64,000 nt of DNA from Mangifera indica (taxonomy: Eukaryota; Streptophyta; Magnoliopsida; Sapindales; Anacardiaceae), in NCBI RefSeq assembly GCF_011075055.1, contig NC_058143.1, forward strand, positions 20,472,930 to 20,536,929. The letters run 5' to 3'. A model generated the notes under the pieces. The model was given only the letters and a program-made list of their open reading frames with translations. It did not search any database and was not told where the DNA came from. This document shows, in pieces, positions 39,339-49,900 of the stretch (its first letter is position 1; each line of letters begins with the position of its first letter). The translations under genes were made by a program, and so were the position numbers.

Positions 39339-39750
39339 AAAAGGGTATTATATCCTGGAGCTGTAAGAAACATACATGCATAGTTTTATCCATAATGGAG
39401 GCCAAATTTGTAACCTGTTCTATAACTGTGCAAGAAGCTATTTAGTTAGGAAATTTTTTTGAGAATTTGGGTGTACAGGAAGAAGTAGTTGGTCTTATTG
39501 TTGTACATTGTAATAATCAAACTGCGATAACTTTCTCAAAATATCTCAAATTTTATAATAGAACCAAACATATCAACATTAGATATAACTTTGTCAAAGA
39601 CATCATTTTGAAGAATGAAGTGATTGTACAATATATTTCTACACATAATATAGTTGATGATCCTTGAACCAAACCAATTCTGAGAGATGTATATTGTTGG
39701 ACCCCTAGGTGTCTTGACTATGCCAAAATTAAGTTTAATGTTGATGATTA

Positions 39751-41950
39751 ATAATTATTGAGTTAATAAAGTCCATGACATAAAGTTTCAATGATCGAAA
39801 AATGAGCAAAATGTAGATGTTTATTTTTTCAGGTCAGGGATGTCCGTCCCAAATGAGATGTCAGTCCCTTTACTATTCTCATGCTTGTCCTTAGAAGTTT
39901 GAAGCTCTCGAAAATTTCTGCTAAATGAACAAGGACGTTTGTCCCCTATTGGAAAATGACCATGGAATGTCCATTCCTTCTTCAATGCATTCAAAAGTAT
40001 AATTAGGATGGTCAACAAAGTCAACACATTAGGACGCCTGTCCCTTGCCCGTCCTTTCATGTTTGATGCTCTTTAGAATTTTAAGAAGCAAAGCAAGACG
40101 ACTATCTTGAAAAAAGGATGCTTGTCCCTCAAATGGCGCATTTCAAGAATTCGACCCTTAGACATCCTCACGCATTTTCAAGGGTAAAACGTTATTTTCA
40201 CAAGTCAATGACTAGTAAAATCATTCTAAAGGATCTTTCAAGTCTTAAAGCTATATAAACAAGTTGGATTGAAGTCAAAAGGGTTAGAGAACATATCCAA
40301 AGCATTCAAGAATTCTTATCTCAATCTTTAAGCTCTTAATCTCTCTCTAGAAATCAAAATATCATATATTTAAGAGAAACATTTATACATATTATTAAAA
40401 TCAGCCTATTGGAGGCATATTCTTCTTGTAAATCTTCCTTTTAATTATACTGGGGCGAAATCCCATACCACTACTGTAAAAGGGCATAATCCCAAGTTAA
40501 TTAGTGTAATTCAAAAGTGATTCGAAAGAAAACTTCAAACTAGTTGCTTGAAGAAGTGAACGTAGGAAGCTTGGGACAAAAAACACTAAACCACTTTAAA
40601 TTCCTGATTATTCTCTAAACTCTTTTCCCTTACTTTATGCTTTGATTGTTCATTTGATTTTTTGTTATGACATCTTGAGTAAAAAATTCAATTTGATAAA
40701 TTTGGTGTTTAATTTTTGTTAATAATTCTATTCTCCCCCTCTAGGATTAATTTGCCATTAAGGGCTTTCCATATATTTTGCACATGTTAAATTTCTTAGT
40801 TTACGTAGAATATGATAGATGAATTGTTGAGTATATATTGTATTTGTAACATAACGTTGAAAAATTAAAGAATTCAAATTTTTGTCTTTTTGGCTTTATT
40901 CGCATGTTTGAATTCTTGGTGTTTCTTTATTTACACATTATTTTGAAAGCTCAACAAGATCATAATGTCATACAAGTTTGAAATTGACTCACTCACACAA
41001 CAATCCCCTTTGATGCTAACAGAGCATTCTAAGATGAAACATACTTCTTAAGTATAATAACGCTGAAATAGCGCACATTGAAGATGAGAATTGCTCAAAA
41101 AATAAATTATTATTATTATTAGACATGTCGCCTTAATGATTAATCAAGATAAATTCATAAATTGATGAGTTTAGCAATGACCGGTTTGCATTCCCTACAT
41201 CCAAATAGCTTGTGAATGTTAGATGTGAGTTCTTAATATATAGTAATACCTATAAGATTAGAGAGATGATTAAAAATTCATATTAGGTGCTAGGTACAAC
41301 GATTGAACTAAGATATGTACAGTATTGGTAATAAAATTTGAGAAAATATACTATGTAGCATATGATTTCATACTATGTGTGTATAAGTAAGACAATCATT
41401 TGAATTAGTGAGAGGATGAATTCCTGCTCTCTCACTATGTGAGACTTTATGAGGATTACCTCACATTAGTATCCTTGGACTTTTTGCTATTATTTTATGT
41501 TTATTTTTAGTATTGTTATCTTAGTTTGACACTTATAGAGCCACACACAATTCAATCTATGAAACATGATTAGAAAATGGCTACGTTTAAATTGTGAATT
41601 TCGAGTGGAAGAGGAAGAATTATGTATTACATGTGTCCATTGGTTGGCCGATCATGTCACTCATATGAAATAATGAACTTGATTATGGATACATAGAAAA
41701 TAACATAATATTAAATAAGAAATTAAAAAGAGCTAACGTTATTGAGTAAGTTTGGGATATTGGGAGATTAACACTTTATCATTTTATTATTCGAGTTGAA
41801 ACGATTATGTTATTCTTAACAGATGCATAGTAAATTAGCTCTCAAGTGCAGGTTGCTCGTAAGGTTGTATGACACGTTTGCCAGTATGAATTGCTTTGTT
41901 CTGTGAGATTTTTGTGTAAGAGTTCTGGTTGGGATCACCCATCATATGTG
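39751..41950 (+). other. Non-coding stretch between copia-1 RNase H and 3' LTR; possible solo LTR
   Basis: At 2.2 kb this is long for a copia 3' leader. From about 39835 to 40755 it has the texture of another LTR: repeated GTCC/GACG phrases, a TATATAAAC (40252) ahead of a leader, the phrase GGGGCGAAATCCCATACCAC near 40452, and a pyrimidine-rich TTCTATTCTCCCCCTCTAG near 40727, which many plant copia LTRs carry near the 3' end. Exact ends and a target duplication could not be found, so a solo LTR is only a suggestion. From 40760 to 41950 nothing is recognised. Confidence 0.35.
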
Positions 41951-41959
41951 AATGGGAGA
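41951..41959 (+). other. Polypurine tract of copia-1
   Basis: AATGGGAGA directly precedes the 3' LTR, the position and composition expected for the plus-strand primer. Confidence 0.75.
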
Positions 41960-42338
41960 TATTGGATCTGGTCCACCCATGATAGGTTGACCTAATCTAT
42001 TAAGGTTGAAATGACAAAACAACCCCTACAATTAAAATTACATATCTGCTTTTGACAGTTATGAGATGAGAGTTAGCAACAGTTGAGATTTAAAGTATAA
42101 AATCCTAACTGCTATTTTAATAAAATTAGTTGTTACGTTTCTTCTTCTTCACTCCCCTGCAAAAAACAATATAGAATACACATACCAAAAACTATAGAAT
42201 CCATGTAGGGAAAAAGGCAAATTGTGGTGTGGATTATTAATCGGGACGCTTAGATCATCAAACATCACCAAAGAACACACGTATTGCAATTCGGATATGC
42301 ATTTTCTTTGATCCTGAAATTATTTATATTTGCTTACA
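41960..42338 (+). repeat. 3' LTR of copia-1
   Basis: Starts TATTGGATCTGG and ends GCTTACA. It is 379 bp, the same length as the 5' LTR, and collinear with it over the whole length. Confidence 0.9.
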
Positions 42339-42544
42339 GAAGAAGTCTTCCAACAACTTTTGTTCCACAAATTATTTAATAACTGACACTAAAAGCATTG
42401 AATACTGAAGTAGTAAGAATATTAGTTAACAAGCTCGAAGACAATACTGCCTTCGTGGGTGTGTGTGTCTCTATATATATGTTCACTTAATCTCACACAA
42501 TGATCTTTAGATTGAAGCTTGTTTGAACAACCTGCATAGGTAAT

Positions 42545-42960
42545 AAATTATTTTGGGGCTATTAGGCTATTGGGTTGAGGAGAGGCTTTCCCTCACACTT
42601 AAAAACCCACACCTAACTTAATTCCCAATCAATGTGGGATACTTAACAAACAAAATCATGAAATTTAAGTAGAGAGTTGAATGCTTGCTATGATTTACAA
42701 AATAAAAATCAGTATGAAAATGAAATATTTGGTAAGTGTTGCTAGCATCCCAAGTATTCTTTAATTTCAGAATTTTGCTAAATCTTGTTGTTGTTTGATG
42801 CTAAAGTTGTCTTCATAACCAGCAAATTAATTGAATGAAAAGCCTTTGTAGAATCAAATTGTTGAGTATCTTGTAATGGTTGGGAATTAGGTTGGTGTGG
42901 TACATAAGTGTGAAAGAAAGTCTCACCCCTTGAGCTAGTTTTTGAGGTTGGAATGACTCA
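42545..42960. repeat. Inverted repeat pair upstream of ABCB copy 3
   Basis: The reverse complement of about 42560-42640 (TTGGGAATTAAGTTAGGTGTG, then TAAGTGTGAGGGAAAG) matches 42880-42945 (TTGGGAATTAGGTTGGTGTG, then TAAGTGTGAAAGAAAG). The arms of 60-70 bp are separated by about 240 bp. Related phrases (GTGTGATT-TAGCTC-AAC; GGAGAGGTTTCATAATC) recur as direct repeats around 43040-43230. Probably a non-autonomous element or a repeat remnant. Confidence 0.55.
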
Positions 42961-43230
42961 GTATCACTTTTGGTATGCCCAACAAGTCATATCAAAATCT
43001 AAGTTTAAGAACAACTTCATCCAAAGGCCATGAGGAGGTACTAATTTGTGTGATTCTAGCTCAAACCTTTGCCCCAGTTAAAAAGTGGATTCATAATCCT
43101 TACTTTATGCTCAGTTGAGGGGAGGTTTCACTATCCTTAACCCCTATTTAGCCTGTCCGTGGGGCGGTACCCATCCGTGTGATTTTAGCTCCAACTATAA
43201 ACCCACTTTTGGAGAGGTTTCATAATCATT

Positions 43231-46200
43231 ACTCCCTAATTGGCCTGCTTAAGGAAAAGTCTTATCTCTTAAGCTAGATTTTAGCATAGGAAAGGTCAAA
43301 TTGCGCTCTTGTGATGGTCCAACAAAAACCCTTGATACTATTGTCAATAAATTTGCAGGTTAGTTCTTGATGATAACTGGTGTTCCTGATGGCATTTTTC
43401 AAAGTATTGATACAGTTGCAAATATAAAACCAATGTAAGTGCTGAAACAACACAATATCAATTCGGCCAAGAATGGAATAAAAGGAGCAACAACACAACA
43501 AGCACAACAGGCTCTCATATCTAATCTCCAACAAAGATAAAAGACAGCTTCTGCTAAAACTTGACAGAAAGCAGTTTATCTTAGTTCATTTTTACCCAGA
43601 AAATTTTAATAGTGCAGTTAATGAGACATTTTTCAGTTCTAGATAGTCTGATTGGACATAATCACATCCCTTATATTAGTAAAAGATAATCTGGACCAGT
43701 TTAAAAGTCCTGGATTGATTCAACTTTGGGTGAAAAATGTTTATGTAAGATCCAAAAGAAAATTCTTGTCTTTGTGACAAAGCAGACTGGGTTGTTACAA
43801 TGATAACCTACAAAGTAGATACTTGTGGGAGACATATACAAGTGCTAACTTTTTGCTAGAAAGCAGAATTCACAACCAAAAACAGAATTTTTTTTTATTC
43901 TATTGACCAATTTGGAACACAAATGTCAGTAGCAGTAATTAACATTCTCTGTTGAGGATTATATGCGAGGACATTACAGATTTTGTCAGCATTAGGGGTG
44001 AGCAAATTACCTGTCTAGGCTGGAGTTGTTGAGTATTCAGCCGTCGGTCTCAATAGGAATTTGGAATCTGTCTATGTTTCTGTTCCAGGCTTGGTTGAAC
44101 TGATCGGTACCGATTTCAGTTCCAGATCCTTAAGAACCGGAGCTGACCAGAATTTAGGACGCCGGGTCGGGTACCCAACCTAGTTTCCTTTTTTTTTTTT
44201 TTTTAAAGCTTCCTAATGATAATTGTTTCATCTCTTATTTCAGTTTCTTAGTTTAGTTTCTCCATCAGAATTTTTTCTTCATTCTTCTGTTGGATACAAT
44301 GTCATGGTAAGAATAAAGATTTTTTTTTGTTTTCCCTTGCGAAGTTCATGTATTTTGTTCTTTGAAATCCAGGTTGTTTAATAGAGAAGAAACTAACCCA
44401 GTTTTGAATCATATTGGACTAAAAATTGTTGATTTATTTCACATATTGTTAATCTTGATATTTGATGTACTTGGGCAACCCCACAACATTCTCAGAGTGA
44501 GATTTTGTAATGGTAGTGGATAAAAGGTGATGCTACCTAAGTTTCTGTCAGGTGGGCATGAGCATTAATATCCAATTAGTTTTTCTGTAGGGAAAGAATG
44601 ATTAGGAACCAACCATTGCTGGAGTATATATTCCTTTTCAGTTGAAGTAATTGAATAATTTTTATATAGGAGAATAATACTTACTTAGTAATCATTATCT
44701 TTTGATATTCCTCCTTGGTTCTTACAGTCCTCTCCAAGTGCAAGCTAGTTTGGAATATGAACCATCCCAATTCCATTCTCTTTTCTGCAACTTTTAAGCA
44801 TATATTCTTTTATTTAATAAGAGATAAAATCCTGCCAGGGTCCATGTTATATTATACAAACAAACAAAGAAACAATCAAATAAATGTAACCAATCAGTTT
44901 TTATTGGATTCCTGAAACTATTCAAGGAAATTTGCATTATTATGAAATCAAATGAAAAGGAAATGTATGTTTTTTCATCAATGGTTAAAATTTATGGTCC
45001 CATACATGAAAGGGAATTTGTAGATTTATTGTTGAAACTCTATAAAATTGAACCATGGTCCCCTATGCATCAACCAAGGAAATATGGATTAATTGTCTGC
45101 TATATTTCAACATTATGTGAGTGAAATAATCAAAGCAATATCTTTATCAATTTAGCTTCCCTCATTGCTTGCGGCATGGAAATGTTGACTTATAATAACA
45201 TAATCTTCACTTGTTGTCTTGTATGTAAATATACCATTATTTGCTTATTTGCTCTATCAATCTTCCTCCAAAATTTTTATCTGAGATTGTTAAGAAACCC
45301 AAACAAAATAAGCAGTAGAGTGCATAAAAGATGGAATTAGTTTGTTCCCTATATTTTGGTGCACGCTCACTCGCCAACTATACATGCATTTTAATACAAC
45401 TTTTATGTGAAAACTTTAGTTGATGAATGTTTGACACGTGTACTTGTAGTTTACATATGTACTGCAATCAGGTTGTACCTGTTCAACCGCAACTTGCTCC
45501 CATTCTCAAATTTGCTTCTGGTTTGAAATTCTATTTCTCAAATCTGCATTTCCTGAGTTTTGAAAATTCCTTCCACAATAACAGAGATGCTATTCATTGC
45601 CTAAGTCAATACAATCCAAATCCAGAGGAGCGTATGAAGCAAAATATAGTTGACACAGCCTTATGCGGTCCCCTGCTATACAAATCACCTGTTTATTTAA
45701 TAATGTGTGGTTGGGTGGAGTATTTGACACCCATTTTCTGAGAAAATTTGTATTGTAATGCATGATTAGATGGAAAAATATAATGAGAACAAAAAGTCTT
45801 GTTGAAATTAATCTTTATAACGTTAATGATGGGTGTGTGCAGTATTTTTATAAATGCATAATGTCAAATCCAATTATAAAATTTTCAATTTAAAAGTGAT
45901 ATAATTATGCTATGTATGGTATAGGAGGAGTTGGACTACGTGTGTGTGTGTGTGTGTATAAAAAAATATATATATGTGCATGAATCAAATAAAATGAGGA
46001 TGATGATGTAGCACATTGTTTATTGTTGACCACACGATTCATTTATATGTATAAAAAGGATTACAGTAAGAGAGATTAGGTTGTGATTAAAATATGATAT
46101 CAAGAATGAACTTGTATGAAAGCCCAAGAAAATCAAACAGTAAGATGCACATTTACTAACACAGTAGCACAAATATTTACATGGAAATAGAGAAAAAGAT

Positions 46201-46564
46201 TATTTGATGAAAATATTTCTTTGTTCTCTCTTAATCTTAGCTCATCCTAATTTTGCGGTTTACATTTTGCATTCATTTTAACACAATTACATATATTCGC
46301 TAGTCGCATGTGGATAGTGAATATATTTGATGAAATCAATTAATCAAATGTATTTAGTTCTACTTAAAAATTCATCTTTTGAATCTACACTTTTAAATTT
46401 GGGTAAACTTTTACAAAATTCATATCACACCTACCCTATACCAAAGAAAATTTGGATGGTGAATAAATGTGAGGAAATCAATTCTTTTACCAGGTACCCA
46501 CTAGTCCCTCTTAATAATTAACATACGTCCCACTGTCACTGAAAGGTTGCCTCTTTTATATGTG
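43231..46564. other. Long intergenic region, no gene seen
   Basis: Contains a T run at 44190-44204, a (GT)n run at about 45940-45957 followed by (AT)n, and a GGGGTGAGCAAA phrase at 43994 that resembles the start of some plant DNA-element remnants. The open frames here (up to about 104 codons) have no recognisable domains. None was annotated. Confidence 0.5.
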
Positions 46565-46901
46565 TATATAGTGAAGCTGGGATGGGTAAGCATTCACAAA
46601 CCCATCACACCCCAAAACTCGCCATCATCAATCTTCTGTGAGTTTCACGTTTCAGTTTCTGCATGTCAATCTTAATGAAGTCTCTCGTTGTTTGACATGT
46701 TAGATATCATAGCATGTTATTGAGAAAGCTAATTTGACAAAGCTAGACAAGTCATAATAAGTTGTCAAACTAATTATATATCAGTTTCTGAGCTTCAACT
46801 ATATGCACTACTACGTACTGAATGAAAAAAAATTTTGATTTTTTGAAATTTTAATTTCAATGTGTTTCACTGATTAAAAGGGTATTGTTGTAGGAAGCAG
46901 C
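46565..46901 (+). promoter_or_regulatory. Probable core promoter and 5'UTR intron of ABCB copy 3
   Basis: A TATATA at 46565-46570 lies about 30 bp before a plausible transcription start. A leader would run to 46637 (TCTTCT|GTGAGT), with an intron to 46893 (TTGTTGTAG) and then GAAGCAGC before the ATG at 46902. These calls are from consensus only. Confidence 0.45.
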
Positions 46902-49900
46902 ATGACTAGGGAGAATGGTTTAGATGAAGAAATTATAACAGAGCAGGCTTCAGTATCGACAAGCCACTCTCCAGGGAAATTGTCTCAGGAACCTCCCCAA
47001 AAGGCTGACACCCAACAAAGAAAGGAGAAAGAAGAAAACACTCAGGTACTTCCATATTACAAGCTTTATTCGTTTGCCGACTTAACAGATTTTGTGTTGA
47101 TTGGTGTTGGCACAATTGCCGCCATTGGAAATGGAATCTGTATGCCCCTCCTAACCTTACTCATGGGAAATTTAGTAAATGCATTCGGACAAAATTCTAA
47201 CATCAAACAAGTGGTAGATGAAGTTTCAAAGGTATTATTTCAAACTTGGTCCTTATATTTCAATCAACTATATTTTAAGTCAGGTTTATTTATAATAGAT
47301 TGGCTTGTAACATTCTCAGGTGTCTCTGAATTTTGTATTCTTAGCCATAGGGGCTGGTGCTGTAGGATTTCTCCGTAAGTATATCAGGCTTCTTGCTAAG
47401 ACAATACAAGGATCAAGGAAATTTTTTTCCTTTTTAACTTTCTTTATAAGAAAATATGACAGTATCTTTAGAGCGACAAATAAATGACAAACTGCTCACC
47501 TGAAAGCCAAGATCATTTAAAGGATCTTGAAAAGATCAATAAAAGTAGAGCGAACACTTCAATGAAAAGTTATGGGTAACTTAAAAATCAATGCCAATAG
47601 CAGAAATCAACCAAAATTTGTTTCCAATCAAAGTGAGCAAAGAGAAAAGAAGACCTGTATGGAGCATTGGAAACTGAGATACCTGTTGTTTGCTACATGG
47701 CAGAGATGGCTTGCTGGGTTGTCACTGGGGAAAGGCAAGCAGTACGTATAAGAAGTTTATACTTGAAAACAATGTTAAGACAAGATGTTGGCTTCTTTGA
47801 CACAGAAACACATACTGGAGAAATTATTGAAAGGATGTCAGGTGACATTGTGCTTATTCAAAATGCCATGGGCGAGAAGGTATTATGTTCTAGGGAAGCC
47901 TAAATTGTGTCCACTTTTTCCAGTTTTCTTAAAATGAGTTTAGATTTTCTCTTGATGTTTTTTATTTAACTTTTATTATTATTGTTATTATTATTTTGCC
48001 TTTATGTAGGTTGGAAAGCTCATCCAGCAAATAGCAACATTCATTGCAGGATTTGTTGTTGCATTTGTCAAGGGATGGCTTCTGACCCTTGTCCTGTTAT
48101 CTTGTATTCCACCTCTTTTCATCTCTGGAGCTTTCATGACCATTGTAATGGGAAAGCTTGCAGCTAGAGGACAATCTGCTTATTCACTTGCTGCAACTGT
48201 ATCTCAGCAGACGATTGGCACAATTAGAACTGTATGAACTCTAGACATGAATTATACTTGATCTTCCTTTTTCTTTGTAATGGAATTTATGATTTTTATA
48301 CATTTTCATGATACAGGTTGCATCATTTAATGGGGAGAAGCAAGCTGTTGCTAAATACAATGAGTCCTTAACCAAAGCTTACAAATCTGGCGTGCAAGAA
48401 GGCTTGGCTTCAGGGCTTGGTATTGGTTCAGTTAACTTTGTTTTATACAGCAGTTATTCCTTGGCTGTATGGTTTGGTGGGAAAATGATACTTGAAAAAG
48501 GATATTCTGGAGGCGATGTCATTAGTGTTATCTTTGCTGTAATGACTGGATCCTTGTAAGTAGTGTTGTGTCTTGGTTTATGTTTCATTGAATTGAACAA
48601 GAAGAACTGCATCCTTATTATTTTATTTTATTTTCCAGTTCTCTTGGACAGACATCTCAATCCATTAGTGCATTGGGTCCTGGACAAGCTGCAGCATATA
48701 AATTGTTTGAGGTAATCAAAAGGAAGCCACATATAGATGCTTATGATACCAATGGACTGAAATTAGATGACATTCGTGGAGATATAGAATTAAAAGATGT
48801 TTGTTTCAGTTATCCTGCAAGATTGGATGAACAAATATTCAATGGATTCTCACTCTCAATTCCTAGTGGAATAACTGCAGCTTTAGTTGGACACAGTGGA
48901 AGTGGGAAATCAACTGTTATTAGTTTGATTGAGAGATTTTATGATCCTCAGGCTGGTGAAATTCTTATTGATGGTATTAATCTCAAAGAGTTTCAGCTTA
49001 AATGGATTAGGGGTAAAATAGGCCTTGTCAGTCAGGAACCTGTGTTGTTTACTTCCAGCATCAAAGATAATATTGCTTATGGGAAAGATTGTGCTACTAT
49101 TCAGGAAATCAGGGCTGCTGCGGAACTTGCCAATGCTGCCAAGTTCATAGATAAACTGCCTCAGGTTTTCTGTCCACTTTGTTCTGTCAGCAGAATATTG
49201 CATGATTGATTTATTATAATAATGTTTCCTATCAACTTGATGCAACATTGTGGTCCAATAGTCTGGCCATTGTCAAGATGTTGTCGACTTTAAACACACA
49301 TTCCATTGTAGTTTCTCTTTTGGGCCATAGGGGTGTTACACTTTATGAACAAGGTTCATTAACTTGTTTTCTTTGTGTGTATTCAGGGACTTGACACAAT
49401 TGTTGGGGAGCTTGGAATTCAACTATCTGGTGGGCAAAAGCAGAGAGTAGCTATAGCTAGAGCAATTCTTAAGGACCCCAGAATTCTACTTCTGGACGAA
49501 GCCACAAGTGCTCTTGATGCAGAATCCGAGAGAACTGTGCAAGAGGCACTGGACAGAATTATGATCAACAGAACTACAATTGTTGTAGCGCATCGCTTGA
49601 GTACAGTGAAAAATGCTGATATGATTGCTGTTATTCATCAAGGAAAAATTGTTGAGAAGGGTAAAACTTTTGCTGATATCAACCTGTCATGTCAGTTAAA
49701 TTCCACCATAAAGTTCCTTAACTCCATTATGCATACATTGAATATTCATTCAAAGGGCATATAGTTAATTAGTGATGGAAATTCTTAATTGCTTGAAGAC
49801 AAGATGTTTCTTTTTACCTCTAAGGAAAGTTTGCAAAGTATAGTTTCTTGCTCAAATCAGTCACTAAGCCAGCACTAACACTTTCTATATTCATTTCATT

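Larger units (their letters stand above)
34656..39750 (+). pseudogene. Copia-1 gag-pol remnant
   Basis: Domains appear in copia order but in broken frames. The gag zinc knuckle near 34827-34880 reads CYNYKNKSHFASEC, so the second cysteine of CX2CX4HX4C is Tyr. The protease is near 34965 (IVDLGATDHV, where D-S-G-A is usual). The pre-integrase and integrase at 35557-35935 include CEYC and FIDDYSRFGY. Integrase continues after the first nested element at about 36720-37110. Reverse transcriptase at 37380-37960 includes WQEALEEEMKSMK and a catalytic box LYVVDVLIV in place of YVDD. RNase H lies near 38280-38520 and 39350-39700 (HCNNQTAITFSK, RTKHINIRYNFVKD). Many stops interrupt it. Confidence 0.85.
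33390..42338 (+). mobile_element. Degraded full-length Ty1/copia LTR retrotransposon (copia-1)
   Basis: Two direct repeats of 379 bp each (33390-33768 and 41960-42338) bound an interior that still shows gag zinc-knuckle, protease, integrase, reverse transcriptase and RNase H remnants in copia order. A tRNA-Met-type primer site follows the left LTR, and a purine tract AATGGGAGA precedes the right one. Flanking pentamers are GAAGG (33385-33389) and GAAGA (42339-42343), a likely 5-bp target duplication with one change. The element holds two nested fold-back elements (35973-36704 and 38527-39338) and an unexplained 2.2-kb stretch before the 3' LTR. Stops and frameshifts throughout show it is dead. 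It separates ABCB copies 2 and 3. Confidence 0.9.

Noticed and set aside
43274..43534. 86-codon minus-strand frame
   Set aside because: Its composition (C, L, Y, N) and lack of motifs suggest translated repeat DNA.
45427..45741. 104-codon frame upstream of ABCB copy 3
   Set aside because: No recognisable domain, no splice partner and no homology to the neighbouring genes; AT-rich DNA gives such frames by chance.
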